Source of the DNA: Natranaerovirga hydrolytica
Lineage (GTDB): Bacteria > Bacillota > Clostridia > Lachnospirales > DSM-24629
Direction of reading: 5' to 3'
Length of the DNA stretch: 64,000 bases
NCBI RefSeq assembly: GCF_004339095.1
Contig: NZ_SMGQ01000012.1
Coordinates: 310,001 to 374,000, forward strand
Shown piece after piece: positions 7,740 through 16,821 of the stretch. The notes beneath the pieces were generated by a model. It worked only from the letters and a program-made list of their open reading frames with translations. It was not told the DNA's origin and ran no database searches. Every line of letters starts with the position of its first letter. The stretch's first letter is position 1. Both the position numbers and the translations under genes were made by a program.

Positions 7740-8255
7740 ATGAAACAAAAATATAAAGCGATTATTAAAGTAGTTGTGGTTTTAGTTATTGGGTTTTGGG
7801 TGCTTTCTATCATTCCATTTAACCGAAAAATAAAGCAAGAAATATCTGCAAATATATATATAAATGGAGTTGTAAGTGATGAAACAAGTGTCTTCATAGA
7901 CGGAGAAAAAAGTAACTATCTCTTTCATGATAATGAGTCCTTTTATGGAAACTTCCATGTCTTATCCTATAAAAAAACAGGGAGAGACGGTATGTCTGCA
8001 CAAATTGCATGGAAAAATGATGAACATATACAGAGGTTACGCTACTATTATAAAGGAACTTTTCCATCTATGGATATTATTTCCACGCTTATTATCAATG
8101 AAAAAATGACACAATTTGCATTGATGTTTACAGATGGTACGGTCATTGCAACATCGGATGAACTATATAAGATTTATACACAACACATTTCTTATAACCC
8201 GGATACAGGGATAACATCTATTAAAGCTATAAATAAAATTCCAAAAATAAAATAG
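7740..8255 (+). CDS. Membrane-anchored exported protein of unknown function (171 aa)
   Basis: I do not recognise the family. A lysine-rich start (MKQKYK) precedes one hydrophobic segment at about residues 10-27. The remaining roughly 140 residues look beta-rich and soluble and are probably outside the cell. The frame opens 18 bases earlier at a TTG, but that codon lies in the GGAGAGGTG ribosome site, so ATG at 7740 is the start. The gene stands alone between the rod genes and metK and is flanked on both sides by GGGACGGTCC repeats. I can make no functional call. Confidence 0.7.
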   Translation: MKQKYKAIIKVVVVLVIGFWVLSIIPFNRKIKQEISANIYINGVVSDETSVFIDGEKSNYLFHDNESFYGNFHVLSYKKTGRDGMSAQIAWKNDEHIQRLRYYYKGTFPSMDIISTLIINEKMTQFALMFTDGTVIATSDELYKIYTQHISYNPDTGITSIKAINKIPKIK

Positions 8256-8263
8256 AACAAATA

Positions 8264-8398
8264 ATCAGTGTTATCCAGAAAAAAGAGAACCAAAAAGGAC
8301 CGTCCCCTTTGGTTATCAGTGTTATCCGGAAAAAAGAGAACCAAAAAGGACCGTCCCCTTTGGTTCCCTTTGGTTTCCCTTTGGTTTCTTTTTGGTTA
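8264..8398. repeat. 51-bp tandem duplication containing the GGGACGGTCC-family repeat
   Basis: Units 8264-8314 and 8315-8365 are identical except for one A/G change (CCAGA against CCGGA). Each unit is ATCAGTGTTATCC, a spacer, then AACCAAAAAGGACCG plus TCCCCTTTGGTT. The second unit runs into three further TTTGGTT iterations ending at 8396. The AACCAAAAAG and CTTTTTGGTT ends can pair and may end transcription of the upstream gene. Confidence 0.85.
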
Positions 8399-8466
8399 AA
8401 AAGAAAACCGATAAGTTTATAGTAATTTATTACAAAATGAGTTATAATATCTTTAAAAGAAAAAGA

Positions 8467-8495
8467 TTGAAACTGTGGAAAATTTATGATATTAT
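8467..8495 (+). promoter_or_regulatory. SigA promoter of metK
   Basis: TTGAAA (8467-8472), 17 bp, TATTAT (8490-8495). The leader is about 70 nt, too short for an S-box riboswitch. Confidence 0.7.
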
Positions 8496-8569
8496 TTTTC
8501 TACTATGTTTAAAAAAGTAAAATAGGGATACATCATAATGTATTGTTATATTGATAAAGGAGGAAAAAA

Positions 8570-9760
8570 ATGAGAAGATTATTTACGTCTGAGTCAGTAA
8601 CAGAAGGACATCCAGATAAAATATGTGATCAAATTTCAGATGCTGTATTAGATGCTATTTTTGAACAAGATCCTAATGCAAGAGTAGCTTGTGAAACGGC
8701 TGTATCTACAGGACTTGTTTTGATTGTAGGTGAAATATCAACTAAATGCTATGTGGATATACAAAAAATTGCACGGGAAACCATAAAAGGAATCGGATAC
8801 GATAGAGCGAAGTATGGATTTGACGGTGACACTTGTGCGGTACTTACTTCTCTTGATGAACAATCAGCAGACATTGCATTAGGAGTAGATAAAGCATTAG
8901 AATCAAGAAAAGGTGAAATGTCAGATACAGAAATAGAGGCGATTGGAGCAGGTGACCAAGGAATGATGTTTGGTTATGCATGTGACGAAACACCAGAACT
9001 TATGCCTATGCCGATTGCTTTAGCCCATAAATTATCAAGAAAGTTATCAGAAGTAAGAAAAAATAAAACACTAGAATATTTAAGACCAGATGGTAAGTCA
9101 CAAGTAACCGTTGAATATGAAGATGATAAACCAGTTAGAGTAGATGCCGTGGTTATATCTACACAACATGACTCAGAAGTGGATCAAAAAACAATTGAAA
9201 AAGATATAAAAGAATTGGTTATCAAAAAAGTGATCCCACAAGAATTAATAGATGAGAATACAAAGTACTACATTAATCCAACAGGTCGATTTGTCATTGG
9301 TGGACCTCAAGGTGATGCTGGATTAACTGGACGAAAAATTATTGTAGACACATATGGTGGTTACGCAAGTCACGGTGGTGGGGCTTTCTCAGGAAAAGAC
9401 CCAACAAAAGTAGACCGTTCAGCAGCATATGCAGCAAGATATGTAGCAAAAAATATTGTGGCATCAGGACTTGCAAAAAAATGTGAAATTGAATTAGCTT
9501 ATGCTATTGGTGTGGCAAGACCAGTATCTATATTAATTAATACACATGGAACAGGTGTTGTATCTGATGAAAAATTAACAGCAATTGTACAAGAGAACTT
9601 TGACTTGAGACCAGCTGGCATTATAAAAGAGTTAAATCTAAGACAGCCAATATACAAAAAAACCGCAGCATACGGACACTTTGGAAGAACAGATGTAGAT
9701 TTACCTTGGGAAAGAACGGACAAAGTAGACGCATTAAAAAAAGCAGCAGGTATAAACTAA
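8570..9760 (+). CDS. metK: S-adenosylmethionine synthetase
   Basis: A 396-residue cytosolic enzyme that makes S-adenosylmethionine from methionine and ATP. Signature motifs: [13 protein letters not shown] at about 14-26, [12 protein letters not shown] near 120, [21 protein letters not shown] near 243-263, and [15 protein letters not shown] near 267-281, where Lys and Asp bind phosphate and metal. Length is standard. The start follows AAAGGAGGAA. It is monocistronic, with its own promoter and terminator. In many Firmicutes metK is under SAM riboswitch control; no such leader is seen here. Confidence 0.98.
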   Translation: MRRLFTSESVTEGHPDKICDQISDAVLDAIFEQDPNARVACETAVSTGLVLIVGEISTKCYVDIQKIARETIKGIGYDRAKYGFDGDTCAVLTSLDEQSADIALGVDKALESRKGEMSDTEIEAIGAGDQGMMFGYACDETPELMPMPIALAHKLSRKLSEVRKNKTLEYLRPDGKSQVTVEYEDDKPVRVDAVVISTQHDSEVDQKTIEKDIKELVIKKVIPQELIDENTKYYINPTGRFVIGGPQGDAGLTGRKIIVDTYGGYASHGGGAFSGKDPTKVDRSAAYAARYVAKNIVASGLAKKCEIELAYAIGVARPVSILINTHGTGVVSDEKLTAIVQENFDLRPAGIIKELNLRQPIYKKTAAYGHFGRTDVDLPWERTDKVDALKKAAGIN

Positions 9761-9788
9761 AAAAAGCCTTTTATAGGGCTTTTTTTTT
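9761..9788 (+). terminator. Terminator of metK
   Basis: AAAAAGCC pairs with GGCTTTTT, followed by more T residues. Confidence 0.85.
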
Positions 9789-9869
9789 ACCAATTTTCAT
9801 CAATCCTTTAATCCCAATAAAATAAATTAGGGTGCATATGGCGAGACAGGTGATCACTTCCATTTTCAT
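9771..9869 (-). CDS. Possible 32-aa membrane micropeptide
   Basis: A minus-strand frame opens with ATGAAAATG and codes for 32 residues: a short start, a hydrophobic segment (VITCLAICTLIYFIGI) and a basic tail (KGLMKIGKKKAL). Its stop falls in the metK terminator. The layout is that of a single-pass small membrane peptide, but the ribosome site (AGGT) is weak, no promoter is obvious, and a frame this short can arise by chance. Confidence 0.3.
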   Translation of the reverse strand: MKMEVITCLAICTLIYFIGIKGLMKIGKKKAL

Positions 9870-9914
9870 TGGGTACCTAGATACAAAGACCAATATGTAG
9901 TACCAAACTGTTCA

Positions 9915-9943
9915 TTGTGAATTATTTTACCCTATGCTACAAT
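9915..9943 (+). promoter_or_regulatory. SigA promoter of recD2-comFC
   Basis: TTGTGA, 17 bp, TACAAT, ending 31 bp before the recD2 start. Confidence 0.6.
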
Positions 9944-9973
9944 AAATAATAAAATCAAATTTTAGGTGAGAAC

Positions 9974-12214
9974 ATGGATATAGAACAAATTGAAGGTTAT
10001 GTGGAACAAATTATATATAAAAATGAAGAAAATGGCTATACAGTACTGAGTTTAGTAGAAGATATAGAAGAACTAACTTGCGTAGGGTACTTTGATGATA
10101 TTAATGAAGGCGAATATCTAAAAGCAGAGGCTAAGATTAAAACACACCATACCTATGGTGAACAATATCAAATACAATCTTACCAGATTGCGATGCCTAC
10201 AAATGTAAAGGCCATTGAGAAATACTTAAGTTCAGGCATAATAAAAGGTATTGGTCCATCCCTAGCTAAAAAAATCGTAACCAAATTCAAAAAAGATACT
10301 TTTAGAATAATAGAAGAAGAGCCAGAAAGGCTAGCAGAAATAAAAGGCATAACAGAAAAAAAAGCAAGATCCATAGCAGAAATATTTGAAGAAAAAAGAG
10401 AAATGCGACAAGCCATGCTGTTTTTACAAGACTACAAAATATCTACCAATCTTGGTATAAAAATATACAAAGCATATGGCGATAAGCTATACCAAATCAT
10501 TCAAACCAATCCATACCAACTAGCAGAAGACATAGAGGGCATAGGATTTAAATTAGCAGATGAAATCGCATTTAAATTAGGAATAGATTCACATGCTGAT
10601 TTTAGAGTGCAATCTGGAATCAATTATTTATTAAATCAAAGTGGCTTAGAAGGTCATACCTACTTGCCAAAAGAAATGCTAATCCAAAAAGCCATTGACT
10701 TACTTCAAGTGCCTGTACCTTCAATAGAGAACACCTTAATTAATATGCAGATTAACAAGCAACTCATTCAAAAAGATATACAAGGACAAACGGTAGTATA
10801 CGCCTTAATGTATCACTATATGGAATTATCCATAGCAAGAAAATTATTTGATCTAAATGAAACATATCAAGTAACCCATGAGGAACATATACAAAACAAA
10901 ATAAAAGAGATCGAAAAAGATACCAATATACAATTAGACCAAGTGCAAAAAAAAGCAGTAAAAGAAGCAGCGGAAAATGGAATATTTGTTATAACAGGAG
11001 GACCAGGAACAGGAAAAACAACTACAATAAATACCATAATAGAATACTTCAAATCAGAAGGTTTAGAAGTTTTATTAGCCGCGCCAACAGGAAGAGCAGC
11101 AAAAAGAATGACTGAAACGACAGGTTATGAAGCTCAGACCATACATAGATTATTAGAAATAACATATAGCAGCGACGGCAATCAAAGTGGGTTAAGATTT
11201 GAAAAAAATGAAGACAACCCATTAGAAGCAGATGTGATTATTATAGATGAAATGTCTATGGTAGATATCAATATTATGCACCATTTATTAAAAGCCATTA
11301 TGCCAGGAACAAGATTGATTTTAGTAGGAGATGTGAATCAACTACCCTCCGTTGGACCAGGCAATATATTAAAAGACATTATTAACTCAGACAAATTAAA
11401 AGTCATTAAATTAACAAAGATATTTCGTCAAGCCATACAAAGCACCATCGTGGTTAACGCTCATAAAATAAACGAAGGACAAAACATTGAATTAAACAAT
11501 AAAAGCAAAGACTTTTTTTATATCAAAAGATTCCATCCAGACCGTATACTAGAAGAAATGAAAACCTTGGTAAAAGATAGATTGCCAAAATTCTCAGGAC
11601 ACAACATATTTAATGGCATACAAATATTAACACCTATGCGAAAAGGAATCATTGGTACACAATTACTGAATAATGAAATCCAAGAAATTGTTAACCCCAA
11701 AAGCAAAGACAAGCAAGAAAAAGAATACCGACAAGTCATCTTTAGAGAAGGCGACAAAATTATGCAAATAAAAAACAACTATCAAATGGTATGGCAAATA
11801 AAAAACAAACTGAATTACGTTATAGAAGAAGGTACAGGTATATATAACGGAGATATGGGGTTAATACAAGAAATTAATCACTACTCCGAAAAAGTAACCG
11901 TTCTATTTGAAGACGGTAAACAAGTAGCTTATGAATTTAATCAATTAGATGAGTTGGAATTGGCTTATAGCATAACCATTCATAAATCACAAGGTTCTGA
12001 ATACCCTATAATCATCATACCCATATTAAACGGCCCAAGTATGCTACTGAATAGAAATTTATTGTATACAGCTGTAACAAGAGCAAAAAAATATGTTATA
12101 CTAATAGGAGACGACAAGACCATACAAAAAATGATACAAAATGAAAGAGAAGCAAGACGGTACTCAAGTCTTCAAATTAGAATCAAAGAGCTTTACGAAC
12201 AAATGGAACAATAA
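9974..12214 (+). CDS. recD2: RecD2-type (YrrC) ATP-dependent 5'-3' DNA helicase
   Basis: A 746-residue SF1B helicase of the RecD2 class, which works without RecBC in repair and replication restart. N-terminal OB-like segment, then helix-hairpin-helix repeats (IKGIGPSLAKKI near 90-101; LAEIKGITEKKARSI near 120-134). Walker A GGPGTGKTTT is at about 342-351, motif II VIIIDEMSMVD, motif III LVGDVNQLPSVGPG, and motif VI YSITIHKSQGSEYP with LLYTAVTRAKK near the end. The long N-terminal domain separates RecD2 from RecD. The start follows AGGTGAGAAC. It is cotranscribed with comFC, 24 bp downstream. Confidence 0.95.
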   Translation: MDIEQIEGYVEQIIYKNEENGYTVLSLVEDIEELTCVGYFDDINEGEYLKAEAKIKTHHTYGEQYQIQSYQIAMPTNVKAIEKYLSSGIIKGIGPSLAKKIVTKFKKDTFRIIEEEPERLAEIKGITEKKARSIAEIFEEKREMRQAMLFLQDYKISTNLGIKIYKAYGDKLYQIIQTNPYQLAEDIEGIGFKLADEIAFKLGIDSHADFRVQSGINYLLNQSGLEGHTYLPKEMLIQKAIDLLQVPVPSIENTLINMQINKQLIQKDIQGQTVVYALMYHYMELSIARKLFDLNETYQVTHEEHIQNKIKEIEKDTNIQLDQVQKKAVKEAAENGIFVITGGPGTGKTTTINTIIEYFKSEGLEVLLAAPTGRAAKRMTETTGYEAQTIHRLLEITYSSDGNQSGLRFEKNEDNPLEADVIIIDEMSMVDINIMHHLLKAIMPGTRLILVGDVNQLPSVGPGNILKDIINSDKLKVIKLTKIFRQAIQSTIVVNAHKINEGQNIELNNKSKDFFYIKRFHPDRILEEMKTLVKDRLPKFSGHNIFNGIQILTPMRKGIIGTQLLNNEIQEIVNPKSKDKQEKEYRQVIFREGDKIMQIKNNYQMVWQIKNKLNYVIEEGTGIYNGDMGLIQEINHYSEKVTVLFEDGKQVAYEFNQLDELELAYSITIHKSQGSEYPIIIIPILNGPSMLLNRNLLYTAVTRAKKYVILIGDDKTIQKMIQNEREARRYSSLQIRIKELYEQMEQ

Positions 12215-12238
12215 TAATTTTTACAAGGGTGTGAGACT

Positions 12239-12952
12239 ATGGACAAATTAGACAGATTAATTGACATAATCTACCCGCCTAGATGTCCCATATGTGGTTG
12301 TATTATTTCTTGGAACAAAGACAAAAGAATATGTATGGAATGTTTAGAACAATCCCCTATCATTGAGGGACCTAGATGTAAAAAATGTAGCAAGCCTATT
12401 TTACAAAAAGAGAGCAACTATTGTTTTGATTGCTCTAATACCACCCACTACTATGACAAAGGGTGGGCATTATGGTTGTATGAAGAACCGGTAAAAAAAG
12501 GCATTCAACAATTTAAATACAATCATAAAAAAGAATATGCAACCCTTTATGCAATAGAATTAGTGAAACAATTTAAAGAAGAACTACAATCTCATAATAT
12601 AAATACCATTGTACCTGTTCCTCTACATAAAAAAAGGCAAAAACAAAGAGGATACAATCAAGCAGAAGTTTTAGCAAAAGCAATAAGCAAAGAAATCAAT
12701 CGACCAGTAGAGGCGTTATTAAGACGTTCTATAAACACCTTGCCGCAAAATAAACTCAGTGATCAAGGAAGAATCCACAATATAAAAAATGCGTTTGAGA
12801 TTAATAATAGAGTTCAGATAAACAATAATGTGTTATTAGTAGACGATGTATATACCACGGGCAGTACCATTAATGAGTGTGCTAAAATCATTAAAATATA
12901 TCACAATGTAAAAGTGTATTATCTAAGCCTAGCCATTGGCAAAGGCATATAA
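12239..12952 (+). CDS. comFC: ComFC-like phosphoribosyltransferase-fold protein
   Basis: A 237-residue protein with an N-terminal double zinc ribbon (CPICGC at residues 18-23, CMEC, CKKC, then CFDC) and a C-terminal type I phosphoribosyltransferase fold. VLLVDDVYTTGSTINEC is the PRPP-binding loop. ComFC is needed for DNA uptake during transformation in Bacillus. In Clostridia the gene is often kept beside flagellar genes without a full competence set. It follows recD2 by 24 bp and precedes yvyF by 14 bp, as in the Bacillus comF-yvyF-flgM locus. Confidence 0.92.
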   Translation: MDKLDRLIDIIYPPRCPICGCIISWNKDKRICMECLEQSPIIEGPRCKKCSKPILQKESNYCFDCSNTTHYYDKGWALWLYEEPVKKGIQQFKYNHKKEYATLYAIELVKQFKEELQSHNINTIVPVPLHKKRQKQRGYNQAEVLAKAISKEINRPVEALLRRSINTLPQNKLSDQGRIHNIKNAFEINNRVQINNNVLLVDDVYTTGSTINECAKIIKIYHNVKVYYLSLAIGKGI

Positions 12953-12966
12953 GAGGAGGCGTTAGT

Positions 12967-13389
12967 ATGGAAGTAAGAAACTGTAGGAGTTGTGGAAAAA
13001 TATTTAATTATATAGGTGGCAAACCTATCTGTCCAACATGTAAAAATGAATTAGAAGACACATTTCAAGAAGTAAAAGCGTATATAAAAGACAACCCCAA
13101 TGCCCAAATATACGATGTAGCAGAAGAAAATGAAGTAAGCGTTGGACAAATCAAGGAATGGGTGAGAGAAGAAAGATTAACATTTTCGCCGGACTCAGCA
13201 GTAGGAATAGACTGTGAAAATTGTGGAACAACTATAAAGACAGGTAGATTCTGTAATAGATGTAAAGACAGCTTAGCTAAAGAGCTAGGAGGCGCTTACG
13301 CTAAAAAACAGACACCTGAGATAAACAAAGAAAAAAATACAAGCACAAAAATGCGTTATTTAAATAAAGACAATATGAGAAATTATTAA
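12967..13389 (+). CDS. yvyF: YvyF-type flagellar operon protein, paralogue 1
   Basis: A 140-residue protein with two zinc ribbons and a helix-turn-helix between them. N-terminal NCRSCGKIFNYIGG with CPTC, middle QIYDVAEENEVSVGQIKEWV (about 55-74), C-terminal IDCENCGTTIKTGRFCNRC. This arrangement is that of YvyF, a protein of uncertain role in the flgM operon of Bacillus. GGAGGCG precedes the ATG. A second copy (13745) follows after a terminator and a shorter relative is at 26641. Confidence 0.88.
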   Translation: MEVRNCRSCGKIFNYIGGKPICPTCKNELEDTFQEVKAYIKDNPNAQIYDVAEENEVSVGQIKEWVREERLTFSPDSAVGIDCENCGTTIKTGRFCNRCKDSLAKELGGAYAKKQTPEINKEKNTSTKMRYLNKDNMRNY

Positions 13390-13395
13390 GTAAGT

Positions 13396-13429
13396 AAAGG
13401 CTGGAATTATAATATTTCAGTCTTTTTTT
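13396..13429 (+). terminator. Terminator after yvyF paralogue 1
   Basis: AAAGGCTGGAA pairs with TTTCAGTCTTT (with G-U pairs) and is followed by T residues. It separates the recD2-comFC-yvyF unit from the second yvyF. Confidence 0.75.
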
Positions 13430-13744
13430 ATTGCCTAGTTATTTAGAACCAAAAAGAAAACATTAGCCTATTCTCTGTGTAAAAAGTAGAGTACATACTA
13501 GATAAGAATAAATAATCAATAAAAAAGGATAGGATTATAATGGTTTATAGAGCAAAAGAATCAATAAGAAAATAAAAAGAAAAAAGATTTTTAAGCATCA
13601 GTCAATCAAAAGACCTACTTGCTAATCCATAAGGACTTGCTAAAATATAAAACTATAAGGGAGTGCTATACATATATAAAATGATAGAAGCAGTTACTCG
13701 TTAACATTCATTTGAACAAATAAGTATAGTGAAAGGGGAACATT
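13430..13744. other. 315-bp spacer between the two yvyF genes
   Basis: Very A-rich, with one AACCAAAAAG half-repeat at about 13447. I find no promoter with both boxes at good spacing, no small gene and no strong hairpin, although the second yvyF needs a promoter here. Confidence 0.5.
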
Positions 13745-14167
13745 ATGGAGGTTAGAAATTGTAATAGTTGTGGAAGGATTTACAATTATATAGGTGGCAT
13801 GCCTGTGTGTCCAATATGTAGAAATGAATTGGAAGAAAAATTCCAGCAGGTTAAAAAATATATAAGAGAACATCCTTACGCACAAATTTATGATGTATCG
13901 GAAGAAAATGGTGTCAGCATTAATCAAATCAAGCAATGGATTAGAGAGGAAAGGTTAACCTTTTCTAAAGAATCAGATGTAGGAATAGACTGTGAAAACT
14001 GCGGAACAATGATTAAAACAGGAAAATATTGCAATAGTTGTAAAGTAGAGATGGTCAATACATTCACTAGCGCATATAATACAAACACCATTCAAGAAGA
14101 TGGAACTAAAAAAGATACAAAGACACGTATGAGATACTTTAACCAAGATAAATTAAAAAAATACTAA
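13745..14167 (+). CDS. yvyF: YvyF-type flagellar operon protein, paralogue 2
   Basis: 140 residues, collinear with the gene at 12967. It keeps NCNSCGRIYNYIGG plus CPIC, the helix-turn-helix QIYDVSEENGVSINQIKQWI and the second ribbon IDCENCGTMIKTGKYCNSC. The two copies share most positions except the linker before the C-terminus, so this is a gene duplication. Both end with a conserved TRMRYFN or TKMRYLN motif. AAAGGGG lies upstream of the start. A terminator follows, so flgM is transcribed separately. Confidence 0.88.
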   Translation: MEVRNCNSCGRIYNYIGGMPVCPICRNELEEKFQQVKKYIREHPYAQIYDVSEENGVSINQIKQWIREERLTFSKESDVGIDCENCGTMIKTGKYCNSCKVEMVNTFTSAYNTNTIQEDGTKKDTKTRMRYFNQDKLKKY

Positions 14168-14173
14168 CCAACG

Positions 14174-14221
14174 AATGAAAAAAAGTTGTTATATCACAAG
14201 GGTATAGCAGCTTTTTTCATT
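14174..14221 (+). terminator. Terminator after yvyF paralogue 2
   Basis: AATGAAAAAAAGTTGTTATA pairs with TATAGCAGCTTTTTTCATT (G-U pairs allowed); the T-run is inside the 3' arm. Confidence 0.7.
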
Positions 14222-14260
14222 GTGGGTCAAAAAATAAAATAAAAAGTAAAGATAAAAACT

Positions 14261-14287
14261 TAAGAATTAAAACCTTTTTTCCGATAA
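14261..14287 (+). promoter_or_regulatory. SigD (sigma-28) promoter of the flgM operon
   Basis: TAAG (14261-14264), 15 bp, TCCGATAA (14280-14287), against the SigD consensus TAAA-N15-GCCGATAT. It lies 45 bp before flgM, where Bacillus also has a SigD promoter. Confidence 0.7.
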
Positions 14288-14332
14288 ACAATATAACAGA
14301 GAAAAAAGAAGATACTAAGGTGGTGAAGAAAG

Positions 14333-14611
14333 ATGAGAATTGATGGTGTGAACAAAATCAATAACATCTATAATAAAAATGCAACAAAAGTGAACAAAAT
14401 AGAATCCACAACAAAGGAAAAAGATTCCTTAAATATATCGAACTATGGAAAAGACTTGCAAAAGGCTAAAAAAGTCGTAAAAGACACATTTGATATTAGA
14501 CAAAGCAAAGTCGATTATATTAAAGGACAGATGGAATCTGGAACGTATAACATAGGTGCAAAAGAAGTAGCAGACAAATTAGTAGACAATTATTTTGACT
14601 CGAAAATATAA
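14333..14611 (+). CDS. flgM: Anti-sigma-D factor FlgM
   Basis: A 92-residue anti-sigma factor that holds SigD inactive until the hook-basal body is complete. The disordered, Lys-rich N-terminal half is followed by the binding region: DIRQSKVDYIKGQMESGTYN, then GAKEVADKLVDNYF, the family signature. GGTGGTGAAG precedes the ATG. It is first in the flgM-flgN-flgK-flgK2-flgL run and lies behind a SigD-type promoter, which gives a feedback loop. Confidence 0.93.
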   Translation: MRIDGVNKINNIYNKNATKVNKIESTTKEKDSLNISNYGKDLQKAKKVVKDTFDIRQSKVDYIKGQMESGTYNIGAKEVADKLVDNYFDSKI

Positions 14612-14629
14612 CGGTAAAAGGGAGATACT

Positions 14630-15145
14630 ATGGCAAGTTTAATGGAAGAAATGGTTAATACCCTATCAGAAGAACTCAATTATTACAAACAACTTTTAGA
14701 ATTAGCCAAAACAAAAACAAAGGTTATAGTAGATAACGATACGGAGCAATTACAACAACTAACGGAACAAGAACAAATATTGGCTAGTCGATTGTTACGC
14801 TTAGAAAAAAAACGAGAAGAAAAAATACAAGACATAGCATTGGTGATTAATAAAAGTCCGGATGAATTAACGTTAAACAATTTAATTGCCTTACTAAAAG
14901 GTCAAGAAAAAGAGCAAGACGCCTTAAACGCAATTCGTGAGGATTTAGTTGGGACTATGGCTCAGTTGAAAGTGGTTAACAATCAAAATCAAGAGCTAAT
15001 TAACCAAGCTTTAGACTATATAGATTTTACAATAAATGCAATTAGAACCAGTAAAAGCTTGCCTCAAACAGCCAGTTATGAAGGTAGAGGAACGGTAGCA
15101 GAACATCAAACCAATGACAACAGAATGTTTGATGCAAAGCAATAA
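14630..15145 (+). CDS. flgN: Flagellar export chaperone FlgN
   Basis: A 171-residue, almost entirely helical protein. FlgN is the cytosolic chaperone that holds the hook-filament junction proteins FlgK and FlgL before export. A long coiled coil covers roughly residues 5-130 (LLELAKTKTKVIVDNDTEQL, then EQILASRLLRLEKKREEKIQ), as in FlgN. The last 35 residues are polar and probably unfolded. It lies 18 bp after flgM and directly before two flgK genes. Family assignment rests on fold pattern and place. Confidence 0.87.
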   Translation: MASLMEEMVNTLSEELNYYKQLLELAKTKTKVIVDNDTEQLQQLTEQEQILASRLLRLEKKREEKIQDIALVINKSPDELTLNNLIALLKGQEKEQDALNAIREDLVGTMAQLKVVNNQNQELINQALDYIDFTINAIRTSKSLPQTASYEGRGTVAEHQTNDNRMFDAKQ

Positions 15146-15187
15146 AGGAATAAATGAATAAGAAAATAATGAGTAGAGGTGAAATAA

Positions 15188-16810
15188 ATGGCATCCATAG
15201 CAAGTTTATCAAGAGCAGCATCTGGCTTAATGGCTAATCAAAGAGCCCTTCAAACAACAGCACATAATTTATCCAATGTGGACACACCAGGATATGTTAG
15301 ACAACAAGTGCTTTTTACAGACAGCTCCTATGTAACAGTGGGTAGAAATGGGCATGATCTTCAAAAGGTAGGCTTAGGAACAGATATATTAGAAATTAGA
15401 CAAGTAAGAGATGTTTTTTTAGATAAAGCTTATAGAGAAGAATCAGGAAGAAAAGGTTATTATGATGCAAAGTACCAAGCCATTGCAGAATTAGAAACCA
15501 TATTTGGTGAATTAGAAGGCGAAGGTTTTGGAGAAATTATAGAAGAACTTTGGGAATCTATTAATGAACTTTCAAAACATCCAGAAGGATTAGAAACAAG
15601 AGGTGCATTTGTACAAAGTGCATCTGTGTTTATAGATAGAGTCAACTTAGTATACGATCAAATAGGAGAATACCAAGCCAATCTAAATACTCAAGTGATA
15701 GATATGGTTAATGAAATCAATGAATTAGGCGATACCATTGCAAAGTTAAATGACGAAATCAACAAATACGAAGCCTTTGGAGACAATGCCAATGACTTAA
15801 GAGATCAAAGAAACAATGCCCTAGATCGATTAGGTCAATTGGTAGATATTACATACAAAGAAGAACCAACAGGAAAAGTAATGGTGAACATAGAAAACAT
15901 GAACTTTATTTCACCAGATGGCGTCACGTCATATCTAGAGTTAGAACAAGCAGAAGAATTTAGTCCTTTTGTAAAACCCGTGTGGGAATCCTATGACAAA
16001 GATTTGTTTACAGATTATAAGCCAATATCATTAGAAAACAACAATGATAAAGGGGCATTAAAAGGTTTGTTGATTGCAAGAGGAACAAGACAAGCTAATT
16101 ACACTGACTTACAAGATCAAGACTATTATAATGGAACGATAAAAGAATCGGTTATTATGAAGACTCAAGCACAATTTGACCAATTGGTTAATGAAATTGT
16201 AACCATAATAAACAATGCTCTTTCTCCAATTGAGGGTGATCCGCCAGTCTTTGATGAAGACAATGCGCCCTATGGATTAGATGGTAGCCAAGGAACAGAG
16301 TTGTTTATTAGAGAGCATTATAGCAGATTTGATGAAGATGGCAATTTCATTGAAGAAGATTCAAATGATTATTACACGTTATATACATCAGGCAATTTAA
16401 AAATTAATCCGGAAATATTAAAAAACTACGATTTAATTGCATTAAGTGGAGAAGCAGGAGATATAGCAGACAGTTCAGTCATTGAAAGCATACTAGCTGA
16501 CTGGAAAGCATCTAGCCTAACCTTAGAACCAGAGGGAACTTCAGAAGTGAATATTAACGAATACTATGGTAATTTTATATCTGAATTAGGTTATGAAGGT
16601 AATGTAGCTTATGAATTGTATCGCAATCAAGAGACCATGGTTAGTTTAATAGACAATCAAAGAAGTCAGTTAATGGGTGTTTCATCGGACGAAGAATTAG
16701 GTAATATGATGAAGTATCAACATGCCTATAACGCTTCAGCAAGATTGGTATCCACAATAGATGAAATGATCGAGCACATTATTATGCGTGTTGGTATCGT
16801 AGGACGATAA
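15188..16810 (+). CDS. flgK: Flagellar hook-associated protein 1 (FlgK), paralogue 1
   Basis: A 540-residue junction protein that joins hook and filament. N-terminal SRAASGLMANQRALQTTAHN followed by LSNVDTPGYVRQQVLF is the axial-protein signature. The heptad-rich section to about 220 includes NDLRDQRNNALDRLGQLVDI. The C-terminal MMKYQHAYNASARLVSTIDEM closes the coiled coil. A second FlgK-type gene follows 11 bp later. The two differ throughout the middle and share only the ends and the LRD motif. Confidence 0.94.
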   Translation: MASIASLSRAASGLMANQRALQTTAHNLSNVDTPGYVRQQVLFTDSSYVTVGRNGHDLQKVGLGTDILEIRQVRDVFLDKAYREESGRKGYYDAKYQAIAELETIFGELEGEGFGEIIEELWESINELSKHPEGLETRGAFVQSASVFIDRVNLVYDQIGEYQANLNTQVIDMVNEINELGDTIAKLNDEINKYEAFGDNANDLRDQRNNALDRLGQLVDITYKEEPTGKVMVNIENMNFISPDGVTSYLELEQAEEFSPFVKPVWESYDKDLFTDYKPISLENNNDKGALKGLLIARGTRQANYTDLQDQDYYNGTIKESVIMKTQAQFDQLVNEIVTIINNALSPIEGDPPVFDEDNAPYGLDGSQGTELFIREHYSRFDEDGNFIEEDSNDYYTLYTSGNLKINPEILKNYDLIALSGEAGDIADSSVIESILADWKASSLTLEPEGTSEVNINEYYGNFISELGYEGNVAYELYRNQETMVSLIDNQRSQLMGVSSDEELGNMMKYQHAYNASARLVSTIDEMIEHIIMRVGIVGR

Positions 16811-16821
16811 GGGGGTAAATT

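Larger units (their letters stand above)
8256..8569. other. 314-bp spacer before metK
   Basis: Left half is the tandem repeat block at 8264-8398. The right half has the metK promoter (8467-8495) and a small hairpin ATACAT-CATA-ATGTAT near 8530. No SAM riboswitch is recognisable. Confidence 0.6.

Noticed and set aside
8400-8569. SAM riboswitch (S-box) expected before metK
   Set aside because: The promoter-to-start leader is only about 70 nt and lacks the S-box conserved blocks and a terminator.
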